From: Zancudomyces culisetae
Taxonomy: Eukaryota > Kickxellomycota > Harpellomycetes > Harpellales > Legeriomycetaceae
Reading direction: 5' to 3'
NCBI GenBank assembly: GCA_001969505.1
Contig: LSSK01000635.1
Coordinates: 1 to 39,763 of the forward strand
DNA: 39,763 nt
The position numbers were made by a program, and so were the translations under genes. Shown piece by piece: positions 9,569-19,250 of the stretch (within the stretch, counting starts at the first letter, position 1; every line of letters starts with the position of its first letter). The notes below the pieces were generated by a model. It did no database searches. It had not been told where the DNA came from and saw only the letters and a list, made by a program, of their open reading frames with translations.

Positions 9569-12500
9569 CTATTCTTCATCAGAATCATCCTGCAAAAAGT
9601 AATCAATATCGGTGTTGGGAGTATCAACTCCAGCATCACCCTTTGTAGTAGTATGCGCAGGCAACGATCCAGAAGCATCAGGGTTGGTGCTGTAGTCAGG
9701 TTGGGCGACCAAGTCCAACTCCTGTTCTAATTCGCCAATGGCGCTGGATGAAATCGAACAGGTTTCATTTTGAAGCGAGCTAGTGTTATCCTTAGTTTGT
9801 GAAACCTTTTCCCCGTCTTCCACTAACGCAGCAAGTTTATCTAACTTTTGCCTCTGAGGGAGAGGTGGAGGTGCAGTATTCAGTTTTTCAAGACTGGCAA
9901 TGGGAGTGGCAGTAGGGGTCGAGGTGGGAGTTGGGGATGGTTTGGTTCCGCTTTGGTTAAGTCCTGAATCAACGCTTTGTAGATAGGGAGTCATACTCTT
10001 GCCTTCATAAATCAATAGGTTTTCTGGATTTCCATCATGAGAGATGGTAGCAGCAGCGGCAGATGCGGATTCAGAAACAGCTAAACTAGAGTGGGAAGTT
10101 TGCTGGGTGGGAATCAAAAGCTCTGTCTCGATAAATTCAGAAATATTAGATACTTGTCTTTGATCAGAGGTAAGGTGCTTTTGAACAGGAGAATTGGTGG
10201 TAGTATTTTCGACATCAGAAAGCCTCTTTTTCAGGTTTAGCACATTTAAATAATCAAAACTCGCGCGAGGAGAAGTTGTCTTTGGTTTGGAGCTTTGTCT
10301 GAAGATGGGCTGTGCCGAGCTGAATAGTTTTCCAAGTTTAGAGATTTGGAATGAACCAGTGGAGAAAGAGGTGTTGGGAGGATTACTATTTGTGGCCTCG
10401 GTATAGCCACTGAGAGAACTGGCCGGGCCTGGTGGAAATGCTGATGTCTTTGAATAGCCGCTGTTTTTTCCGGTTTGTGAATCGTTACTTGCATTGCTGT
10501 CACTGTCAACATATTGCAGTGAAGAGGATCTGGAAATGTGGGTGTATGGCATATTGGTTGTGAAATTCATGTTTGTTCGAGTCGAAGTTATGGGATCGAG
10601 AATCTGATCATAATAAAGAATCATGTCACTAAACAATTTTTGGGGATGTGTATCATACGACGCTCGGATGGAGTGTGAATGGGGTCGCAGAATCACATCA
10701 CCTACTTTTTGCGATATTTGCTGAATGAAACCCAACCTACCATCGTCATCAAGTGCATCATGTCCGTCTGTAAGCATTATAAAGTGGCTTGCCAACGCTT
10801 TTACTGTTGAAATTGCCGCTGGGCTCAATGCACTCAGTAAGTTGGATAGCGTTTTGGCTTTGGATTCGATACTAAACTCTTTTACCGAATACAGAGCCTT
10901 TATTGGCTCATACAAATCTCTGCTCAACAAACAATCTGGCAATTCCAGCAAGTACAGGATCAATGTGTTTGCGATTACATTGGTGTCGTAGTTTCGAAGT
11001 GTTTTCAGGGTTATTCGGTGTCTATTGTTTATTTCTGCTCTTAACATGTGTACTTTAGCCAGATTCATAGTAGATGTCCATATTGAGTATCTATCCCTGT
11101 GGTCCAAATCCCTTGTTCTCTTTTTTATCGCACTCAGACACTTGGCAACAACAAGTGGTTCAGTTTTGGTGGATATTATCATCTGCTCTTCTAGCGACGT
11201 CCCGAAAATCTGGAAGTCTGTTTGTTTTCCTACTGCTAGCATAAACAGCTTTGGCCGTGGCCAATACCGTCCAACACCTTGCTGCTCTACTGTTAATCGC
11301 AGATCTTGTTCCGGTTTGATTGACTCCTCGTATACCTGCATCCGATCGCATACTGCTACCGACGAAAGCACACACTGTGTAGCTGCCTTTATGTACTGCT
11401 TCATTGAGATTCGAATGTTTGTCAGTCTGTTCAGTTCCCATGCCTCCATCATCTCGTAAAACTCCATCAAATCGTCTTCAAATTCCACTCGCAACTTTTC
11501 GAATGTCTTGACATTCTCTTCATATGTCTCCTCTGCCTTTTCAATTTCATCTTCGAGACTATCTTTGCTCTGAATCGACATTTTTAATCCCATAAACCAA
11601 CTTGTGGCTCTATTTCCTTGGCTAGAATCCGCCCTGTACCCGTCAACCCCCACTGCTGGTAATTTCTTTTCAACCTCCCTCTTTTCAATCTCCCTCCTTT
11701 CGTTACTCCTTTCCGTCTCCCTTTGCATTTTGTATACGATCGCTTTGTTTTTCCACTGATAATACGACGTTGCTTTTGGAATAAACTCGCTACCCCGCCC
11801 CATACATCTTAAATATCCATCTGCAACCAGCCCTTGACATACATCCAATATTTCATCGTCAGTTTTCAACATCTCTTCATCCCCACCTTCTTCTCCCATC
11901 TCCTCTTCAACACCCCCTCCTTGTTTTGCACCTCTTATTCTTCGTCGCGTATTGTTCTCTGCAAACCACATTGCCAAATCCTCACCGTTCACTAGCCCCC
12001 TCAAGGTACCCAAAATACCATACTTAACCTCTCGCTGTGGGATCTCTGCCATCAATCGCTTGATCATTCCTCCGAACTCTTCTTCTGTAAGAACAAGCGG
12101 TCCCACAAATATCTTTCTTGCCTGGACCTCGTCATCCTCCACCCTATTCAGCACCTCTTCTTCGTGTTTATCTTGTCTCTCTGCCTCTGATTCTACGTCT
12201 TCGCCTTGTCTCTCTCCCTCGCTCTCTTTGTCACTTCCTCTCTCATCTTCCCCCTCCTTTTCCTCTTTTTCTCCCTCCTTGTTTCCAAGCTCTCCCGATT
12301 TTTCTTTATCACCATACCTCTTCTTGATACTATCAATCTCCTTCTTATTTCGTGAAGCCCCACCTCTATCTGGTATTTTCGGAACCATATTAGCTCTGTG
12401 TATTCCTTCTTTTCTCTCCATACGCTCTACCAATTCAATTTTTTTGAAATAATCTGCTCTCGCTTTTTCTGCCTTCTTGTCAGCCAGCTGCAACGACTTT

Positions 12501-12907
12501 TGGTGCTCCATGATCTTTTTGCTTCTACTTGCTATTCCCTCCCTATGTTCTGCGACAAAAGTCGAAAAGTTCCTTATAATATCCATCTTTAGTTCCTGCG
12601 CAAACTGTGCATGAAGAGTTCCATAGTTTCTCACTTCTGTTTGCAATCCCTCAAATGCCCGTTTCATGCTTGTTCCTCCTTCATCATTTCCGAATCCATT
12701 ATCGATAAACGGTCTGTCCGCTAGTCTCTGTAGTGCATCAGCGTACTGCTCCTCGATCAACATTCGATCTCTCAGAAAATTCAGAACCTCATCGCACTCG
12801 GTCCTACCCTGTTCCAATTTTTCACACAGCTGTTTGGGTCCCCGGTTGTACACCGAACCGGTGGGTACCCTTGGATCCTCCCAAAATGCATCCTTGAAGG
12901 TGGGCAT
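9569..12907 (-). CDS. RGD2: F-BAR / DEP / RhoGAP protein, Rgd2 type
   Basis: Predicted membrane-curving Rho-family regulator of 1112 residues, no intron. In order: the first half of an F-BAR (FCH) domain (about 1-165, opening FKDAFWEDPRVPTG, with the LEQGRTECDEVLNFLRDR helix); a highly charged Glu/Lys insertion (about 190-260); a DEP domain (about 278-380, with GEDLAMWFAEN and GYLRCMGRGSEF); the second F-BAR half (about 450-560); a RhoGAP fold (about 565-745, starting FGTSLEEQ); and a 350-residue Ser/Thr/Pro-rich tail with a PPPLPQRQK motif near 1010 that could bind SH3 domains. A DEP domain splitting the F-BAR is the arrangement of yeast Rgd2, which acts on Cdc42 and Rho5. The RhoGAP part lacks the usual catalytic Arg, Lys and Asn (see findings), so GAP activity is doubtful even though the family call is good. 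Confidence 0.9.
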   Translation of the reverse strand: MPTFKDAFWEDPRVPTGSVYNRGPKQLCEKLEQGRTECDEVLNFLRDRMLIEEQYADALQRLADRPFIDNGFGNDEGGTSMKRAFEGLQTEVRNYGTLHAQFAQELKMDIIRNFSTFVAEHREGIASRSKKIMEHQKSLQLADKKAEKARADYFKKIELVERMERKEGIHRANMVPKIPDRGGASRNKKEIDSIKKRYGDKEKSGELGNKEGEKEEKEGEDERGSDKESEGERQGEDVESEAERQDKHEEEVLNRVEDDEVQARKIFVGPLVLTEEEFGGMIKRLMAEIPQREVKYGILGTLRGLVNGEDLAMWFAENNTRRRIRGAKQGGGVEEEMGEEGGDEEMLKTDDEILDVCQGLVADGYLRCMGRGSEFIPKATSYYQWKNKAIVYKMQRETERSNERREIEKREVEKKLPAVGVDGYRADSSQGNRATSWFMGLKMSIQSKDSLEDEIEKAEETYEENVKTFEKLRVEFEDDLMEFYEMMEAWELNRLTNIRISMKQYIKAATQCVLSSVAVCDRMQVYEESIKPEQDLRLTVEQQGVGRYWPRPKLFMLAVGKQTDFQIFGTSLEEQMIISTKTEPLVVAKCLSAIKKRTRDLDHRDRYSIWTSTMNLAKVHMLRAEINNRHRITLKTLRNYDTNVIANTLILYLLELPDCLLSRDLYEPIKALYSVKEFSIESKAKTLSNLLSALSPAAISTVKALASHFIMLTDGHDALDDDGRLGFIQQISQKVGDVILRPHSHSIRASYDTHPQKLFSDMILYYDQILDPITSTRTNMNFTTNMPYTHISRSSSLQYVDSDSNASNDSQTGKNSGYSKTSAFPPGPASSLSGYTEATNSNPPNTSFSTGSFQISKLGKLFSSAQPIFRQSSKPKTTSPRASFDYLNVLNLKKRLSDVENTTTNSPVQKHLTSDQRQVSNISEFIETELLIPTQQTSHSSLAVSESASAAAATISHDGNPENLLIYEGKSMTPYLQSVDSGLNQSGTKPSPTPTSTPTATPIASLEKLNTAPPPLPQRQKLDKLAALVEDGEKVSQTKDNTSSLQNETCSISSSAIGELEQELDLVAQPDYSTNPDASGSLPAHTTTKGDAGVDTPNTDIDYFLQDDSDEE

Positions 12908-15010
12908 TCTTTCTCTCTTATTATTTTATTAATTATTTTATTGAGTATTCTGATCTTGATTGTCTATATTCTTTGCAAGTTCTAAAATTTATTCCACCGG
13001 CTAGCCTCTTTCTGTATGATCGCCTCACGGATATATCATATCACACACGCTCTTTTAACTTATATTCCTACTTGATTTACACTTGCAGAAGCGGCTTTTT
13101 TTTTCTCTTTGCATTTAAATCCTTCTCTAATTTTTTTTTGTTGTTTGCTGGGCATATTTATTCTCGGCTTAATAGTTCTCTGGTCTATTTTTAATTTGGC
13201 TGCTTTCTCTTAGGTTATTTGAGTGAAAAACACTTGCCTTTTAGCTAACAAGTATCAATAATACCCAATATGTACAAATAATGAATCAAAGCTCGTTTAT
13301 TTTTAACTCAATCAACCTTGATTTTGCGAAATAGCTCCTTTCATTTGACCTAAATCCCTTGCCAAACCTTTATTTTATTTCATTTTATTTTATTTCATTT
13401 TACTTTACTTTACCGCCATTTATTTTGAGTAAGAGCATATGAATCAATCACATTATCTTCAATCTCGGTGTACTCTGGCCGCAAGTATGAATTGACGCAT
13501 TTTTCCCTGGCTTTATTTCCAGAGAAAATTAATACCAAATAATATATAATAGGTGTGCTATCATTGACCAAGCTTTGTTTTCCCTAAACTACTGTAACCA
13601 ATTACAATATATACATACACATTTATCTATATAAAAAACGATACTCCTAGCGACATTTTGTTATAAATAAAAAAATGCCTGCACTCAGAAAACGACGACA
13701 GTATTATTGCATTCTTTAAAATAAACGCAGTATCTAAAAATTGAAGAGGACCCAGACAAGTGCTGTGTTATTGATATTTCTCTATCCTTGTTATGGCTAC
13801 TTGTTGAAATCCCGGATAGTATGTCATTGGGAACGGAGTTGAGATGTGTTTATGGCCATAAATACTTGGTTCGTCTTTCTTAGCGTTACTACCAGTATTA
13901 CCACACAAAAAAATAAACATTGAGTAACTTTCTCACACATCGTTCTAGACATCACTCATTCTTTTGTCTCTTCGCCCTCTTGCCCTTCTACTAACTTGAA
14001 ATCCCCTAAAGTTGCATCACCCAAAATGTAATAATGAAACTCGGTTTAAAAGTAGGCAATTAGTTCACAATCTGTGGATTTTAGCACAATTTCTTCATGA
14101 AATATCATCATTGTCTTTAATATTTCCAAGATCTACACCTACATTGGCGCATGAAACACAAACTCAAAAACAAACGGAGCTACCTTCGCTTTAATGTGTG
14201 TAGTGATGATGGATCAGTGTTTGTTATATATTTTTGATAAAAGGGTATTGGAATTGTTGGTTGGTGTTTTCATGATTTTGTTTTACAAAAGTCACTTTTA
14301 TCCTTACACCCTTACTTGTGTTGAAAGTAATTTAATATAGGCTGATATACAACCAGAGATCAAATTTAAACAAAGCTGAATAACAAAGCTGAAATAGCCC
14401 TCCCCCCCCCTCTTCTCCTCCTAAAAAAAGCTATTATAATGTTTCTTTATTTAAAAAGTCAATATCAGAGGTATCTACAAAGGACAAATTGGGGTGGGGG
14501 AGGAGTCATGAACTAAACAGGGGAACAACCGAAATCAGACTCAAAACCAGTTGATCTTTTTAGTAGGTCAAACTTCTTTCACTCCCTATTGCGATTAAGA
14601 CGAGTTTCTTCATGCAACATGTTTGAAGAAAAAAAAAGGATCTAAAGCAACCGGATTCGTGAAACAAAACTAAGCAAGTAGTCATGCTTTGTGGTGTACG
14701 ATTTTTGGTTCTCAGATATAGCCCATACCCCTTTGCACTAAATTGGCAATGTAGTGAAAATCCTAATACCAAGCAAAAATATATTAAAAAAATCAAGGAT
14801 CTCATATTGCGAGAAAGATGGGAGAGAAAGTGATAGTGAGAGACAAAGTGAAAGTTGGAAAAATAGAACAAAAAAGGAAATGACAGAGTTTTTTTCCATG
14901 TTTTACACGGTTGCCATATGTCTTCCTTGTTGGTTACAGTTTAAAATCTTTTAATTCCTATCCCTCCCTAACAGCAATAATCTGAAAATTAAATAACAAA
15001 ATACAAATAC
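12908..15010. other. 2.1 kb divergent spacer
   Basis: Lies between two gene starts and so should hold both promoters. It has pyrimidine/A-rich low complexity, a pentanucleotide-like T-rich repeat (13367-13413), a C-run at 14403-14410 and a G-rich stretch at 14491-14502. No spliced or unspliced gene could be supported. A minus-strand frame at 14560-14805 encodes 81 residues with a signal-like N-terminus but no other support. Confidence 0.4.
13367..13413. repeat. TTTTA/TTTCA/TTTAC-type simple repeat
   Basis: Imperfect five-base units (TTTTA, TTTCA, TTTAC) run head to tail for about 47 bases. This looks like a decayed pentanucleotide microsatellite in the spacer upstream of the F-BAR/RhoGAP gene. 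Confidence 0.8.
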
Positions 15011-15641
15011 ATGATGGTCATACACGCAAGCATTTATTATTCTCTCAGCAACATGACATACCCTGCTCTCAGACCCACAGATAATAAAAAAAATAGCACT
15101 GATACAAAAGTAGAGATAGAAAACGCATGTGATGTCGGAACATATCGCAGCCACACACTGTTCAATCTATGGGGAGTGAGAATATCGGTAACTATTTTTA
15201 TCATGTTCAGCATCTGTATCACCTCGACAGCTATGCTTGTGTTTGCATACTTGCTGTACAGTCTCACCACCAAGCCTTCAGCACAGGGTAGCATACTGTA
15301 TAAGGTTTTTGCGGGCCTTGTTGGGGTTTTCCTTTTAGGATATACCTTTACATTTTTATACATGATGATGGTAAGAAACACTTAGTTAACACTACAGATG
15401 GTAGAATATCTGCGTTTTTGTGCTTGTTTACTTGCATCTCCAGTACCAAGCAATAACGTTACTATACCTCTCTTTCTAAAATTGCTTTTTAACGTGCGAT
15501 TAGCAACTTAATAGTGATGAGATACAACCACCAGACATAAACACAGAGAAAAGTACTTTAGCAGAATCATTTTATGGGTGTCCAGTTCGGGTACCAATGC
15601 GGACTTTCCATCCAAGAGACAGGTGTTATACTGCACTTTGA
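15011..15641 (+). CDS. Unrecognised small two-TM membrane protein
   Basis: I do not recognise this family. An open frame from ATG 15011 runs to 15370, where ATGATG is followed by a GTAAGA splice donor. Joining it to 15504 (acceptor GATTAG, 133-nt intron, phase 0) adds a 45-residue open tail ending at TGA 15641, for 165 residues. Without splicing the protein stops after four extra residues (VRNT). Visible parts: a polar N-terminus (1-50); two strongly hydrophobic segments at about 56-85 and 97-119; and a polar tail with two cysteines and a basic-aromatic RTFHPRDRCY stretch. A later in-frame ATG at 15053 (MTYPALRP) may be the true start. Both ends are probably on the same side of the membrane. 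It could instead be the middle of a longer gene with further exons. Confidence 0.5.
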
Positions 15642-16021
15642 AACCAGAACAATCTATGGTAAACTATACCATAGGTTTATGGGGGGGGTACAAACCGTTT
15701 TCTGTTAAAGCTGAGCTATACATCTACCATTTTCGTGGGTAAAATGTAGTTTTTTCTTCTTCGTATTGATGTGTATGTAGTTTCGAAATCGCACATGGTT
15801 TTTAACACTCTACTTTTGCTTTGGAATTGCAAACCTGATAGTATTGATCTAATGATAAAGTGAAGACTTTTCACCATCTCTAAAGCCCTTTTCTGTTCAG
15901 AAATGCTTAAAGTTTTTTGTAATTTTTTAATAAGAGTCGCATTTATTTAATAATGTACATACACAAGCTAATATTGAAAACCTAAAGCGCCTCTAATATA
16001 AGGTAGATGAAGATGTATATG
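15642..16021. other. Convergent 3' spacer
   Basis: Lies between the 3' ends of the two-TM gene and the derlin gene. No gene is visible. It has a seven-base G run near 15680 and ordinary AT-rich sequence, and should contain both polyadenylation regions. Confidence 0.5.
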
Positions 16022-17549
16022 CTACTTTGCTCGGTGTCGCAAGTCATTTTCATCGTTTTTCAGTGTCGACGAACTGGTAGTCGTGCTTTCTGATGTGATC
16101 TTAGAATCAATGGGGGTGGATGATTTGGAATATGTTGCGCTTTCCCTGAAAACATCTTTCATACTGTCATCAGCACTCTCGTTTGAAGGAGTTAAAGGCT
16201 TTTTGAAACCATCTTGAATAATCTTATTAGCATCTCCGCCTGTATTCGAAGATTCTGCACTGGGTTGGGTGACATGGCTTGAGACATCATCCTCGTTGTT
16301 TGCCTGTAGAGGTGGTACACTCTGGTCAGTTGTGACTGGAACCGAATCCTGCGCACCCGAATCCAAATACTCCTCCGCTCTTGCACCTCCAAACAACCGT
16401 TTTCTATCAGTAGGGGAAAAAAACAGATATTAAAAAGAGGATTATTAATGGAGTAGTTATAGTGATGAATTGAAATAGTTGTTACATGAACATGGGTGCT
16501 TCAAGAATTCTGATACCGTTGCTTTCAGGTCTCCGAGGCCATTCTTCGTCAAGATACCACAGAACATGTCCGACTCCAATACCAATTAGATCTCTCATTG
16601 GGGTTCGTCCAGAAATAATGAATGAAAAGACGGCCATAACCCATGGCAAAAATGGCGCTGAGAATGTAAATAGGCCAAAGAAGCTCAGGACTACATATGG
16701 GTTCTTTCTGGCCCATATGTATGTAAGAGTGTAATTAAGTATCGAGGCGAGGAATGGATAAAAAAAGAAGCTTGACACGATCTAAAAGTCGAAATTTAGG
16801 CATATTATTAATTTTTGGCTCATACGTCTCATTAGTACATTAAAACTAAATACTCGCGACCCTTCTGCTATATTCTATGAAAGAAAAATAACATGTGTAA
16901 TATGAGGCTTACCAGTAGGGAAACACATGAGATCAGAATAAGCCAAAAGAAATTGGCAGTTTTATTTCTGGTGTACGCATCCTCGACATCTCTCATGTAC
17001 CTTACCCTAAAAAGAAAGATTGATGATTTTTCATTTATTTGAATGTTGTGCACTAAAAGGTGCAATTGGCCAAATATTATTCGGAAAGATGATTAACGGA
17101 TGACTTACACAAAGTACATATTGAAAACCCAGTCAAAATCTAGACCTCCGTAAAACAAGAATGTGGTAATCAGCCTCCAATACTATTTTTCAAATAACAG
17201 GGTATTAGATATAAAGCACACACTATGAAAGCAAGGCTAGGCAGGCAATACAAGCATAATAAATATACATTATTCATATTAAAAAAAGCATACTTACTTC
17301 TCCTTTATGAAATACTTTGTAAAAGTCATAGTACAATTGAAATCTTGTGACATAGTTAAAGTGCTATTCAGATATGCTGTCGTTTAGTATCTTGATAAAT
17401 GAAATATACAATGCTGCGTGATGACAGAATTCTGTTTTACTTTAATTCTATAAACCTACCTCTGCCAGGGTGATTGCAGCCGAAGCTGTTAAATATACTC
17501 TGGTGACCACCGGGATATCAAAGTACCATTGCTCTACGGGATTTGGCAT
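16022..17549 (-). CDS. DFM1: Derlin (Der1/Dfm1-like ERAD membrane protein)
   Basis: ER rhomboid-like pseudoprotease that helps move misfolded proteins out of the ER. Six exons (reading leftward): 17549-17460, 17363-17298, 17182-17109, 17006-16913, 16781-16486 and 16403-16022. These give 333 residues. Derlin landmarks: MPNPVEQWYFDIPVVTR at the start; the WR motif in YWRLITTFLFYGG; RYMRDVEDAYTRNKTANFFW; and GIGVGHVLWYLDEEWPR, a GxxxG helix followed by the loop typical of derlins. The active-site Ser/His of true rhomboids is not apparent. The first 207 or so residues are the membrane core. The last exon adds a 126-residue Ser/Thr-rich tail, making the length like yeast Dfm1 (341) rather than Der1 (211). 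No clear SHP box (the Cdc48-binding motif) is seen in that tail. The fifth intron is only 82 nt and removes an apparent in-frame stop after APMFM. Confidence 0.93.
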
Positions 17550-19250
17550 CGTTTAATCTCTTTTGTGCTTTCGCTTTTTATGGTTGTTGTGTTTTCAGAA
17601 TTTCCTTAAATCTATTAGGTTTACAGTATTTGTTTACAAAGCAATGGAAAAGAAGTCTACAAACCAATATTTGGTAGTTATTTTTTTCTTTTTGCCTCTA
17701 TTTGGGGCTAGAATTAAACTTTTGCTTGACAAAACAAAACCCAGAATTGGTGTTGGAAAAAAGTATGGATTTGTTTGGGAACTAGCTTTGCTTTGCACAA
17801 GATGTCAAAACCTGGGCTGCTACTTGCCAATCAAAATATGGAAAATACAACAATCTCACATTTTGGTTTGATTTAGATGTGGAAGTTTTTTGCTGGAGGG
17901 CCATTTAATATGCCACATAAAACCAAAGTTCGCCAATAACAGAGTGATTACTGGACAAACTTGGCACATGTGTACACATATAGCAATGGTGATGAGATTT
18001 CAGGCAAGAGAAAAGCGGGATGTATGTATTTATTACAACAGTTTTGATAAAAAAGACTATAGGAGATACGCTAAACATTAAAAGTTGTTACCAGATGCAC
18101 CATTCTACTATCTGATTTGTATGAACTGCCCATGTACTTCTGTTAAGAGGGTGAACACTGCTGTCCCAGTGGAACTATATACTGAACAGGTTTTGATGCT
18201 CTAAATCAACTATTTGTATACACATGCGCACTTTTAAATATAAATAAATACTATCTATACATCAATCACAAGAAGAAGAATATCGACAACATAAAATAGC
18301 GATATGTTGTTGTAGCTACACTCTGGGAGCAGTTATTTTTGATATGGGACGCAAAGTACAGAGTTAAAATGCAAATTTACTGGTGGTCATCTATCATGTG
18401 GTGGGGGTTAGTTGTAGAATAGGTTTTTCAGAAAATAAAAAGTCATATCAGCAACATAACTAGCAAAAGTATTACGCAAACAATCGGTCGATATTTGTAT
18501 TAGGGAATTGTAAGGATATTGATGAAGTATTCTAGAACTTATAAATGACATGAACTTTTTTTTTACGATTTATTTATATAGTGTTGAACCTTTGGAAAAG
18601 CGAGTGCAAAGTCTTGCTGATAAAGAGAACCTTAGCTAAATCCATGGTAGTAATATAAATGAGGCTAAAGTATTGCGTGGGGAAATTCGATTGAAGGCTC
18701 AAATAGCAATTCATATAATCACCATATTTTTAATTTGCGAAGAGGATCATAGAAAAAATGTCAAAATGAGCAATTAGCGACCCGAGATGGGATATAACTT
18801 GAAAAGATGGGATATAACTAAATAAGCTACTTAGCAACATGCGGCAAATAGGCAAAGAAAAAAATTTTTTTACCTTGGAATTTTCTGGACTCTAATACCA
18901 AATTCCAAACATTTAAAACAATAGACAAACCAATTAGGAGAGCAAAATGCAAAAAATGTGAATCGAAATAAATGACAGGAAAAGAGCAAGTATGGGAAAA
19001 GCTGGAAAAGTATGCACAGGAGATGAAATTAGAATTGGATATCTAAAGAAAATGTAAAAAAATCCTCAGAAAATCAACAAACCTTACAAATGTCAGTTGT
19101 GTATTGCTTTATTTTTTATATTGTTGGGCCAGCTATATATTTGAATTAAAATAGTAATCAGATCCTAATAAGCATATAAATAAATATATAGCCGATTCAT
19201 TTAAAAAAAAATCTGAAAAGTAAACAACCGAAAAATAAAAAGGGATAAAA
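17550..19250. other. 1.7 kb divergent spacer (derlin / ThrRS promoters)
   Basis: Both flanking genes start here, so it should carry their promoters. Rightward frames at 17563-17871 and 17890-18081 begin without good evidence and resemble no family. A 20-base-period direct repeat lies at 18784-18820. No RNA gene was recognised. Confidence 0.45.
18784..18820. repeat. Direct repeat of AGATGGGATATAACT
   Basis: The 15-mer AGATGGGATATAACT occurs twice with a 20-base period (about 18785 and 18805), some 430 bases upstream of the threonyl-tRNA synthetase ATG. It could be a chance duplication or a paired regulatory site; nothing in the sequence decides. Confidence 0.75.

Noticed and set aside
14560-14805. 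Minus-strand frame of 81 residues with a signal-peptide-like start and a few cysteines
   Set aside because: Single short frame in 2 kb of AT-rich spacer; no conserved block, no splice support. Could be revisited with transcripts.
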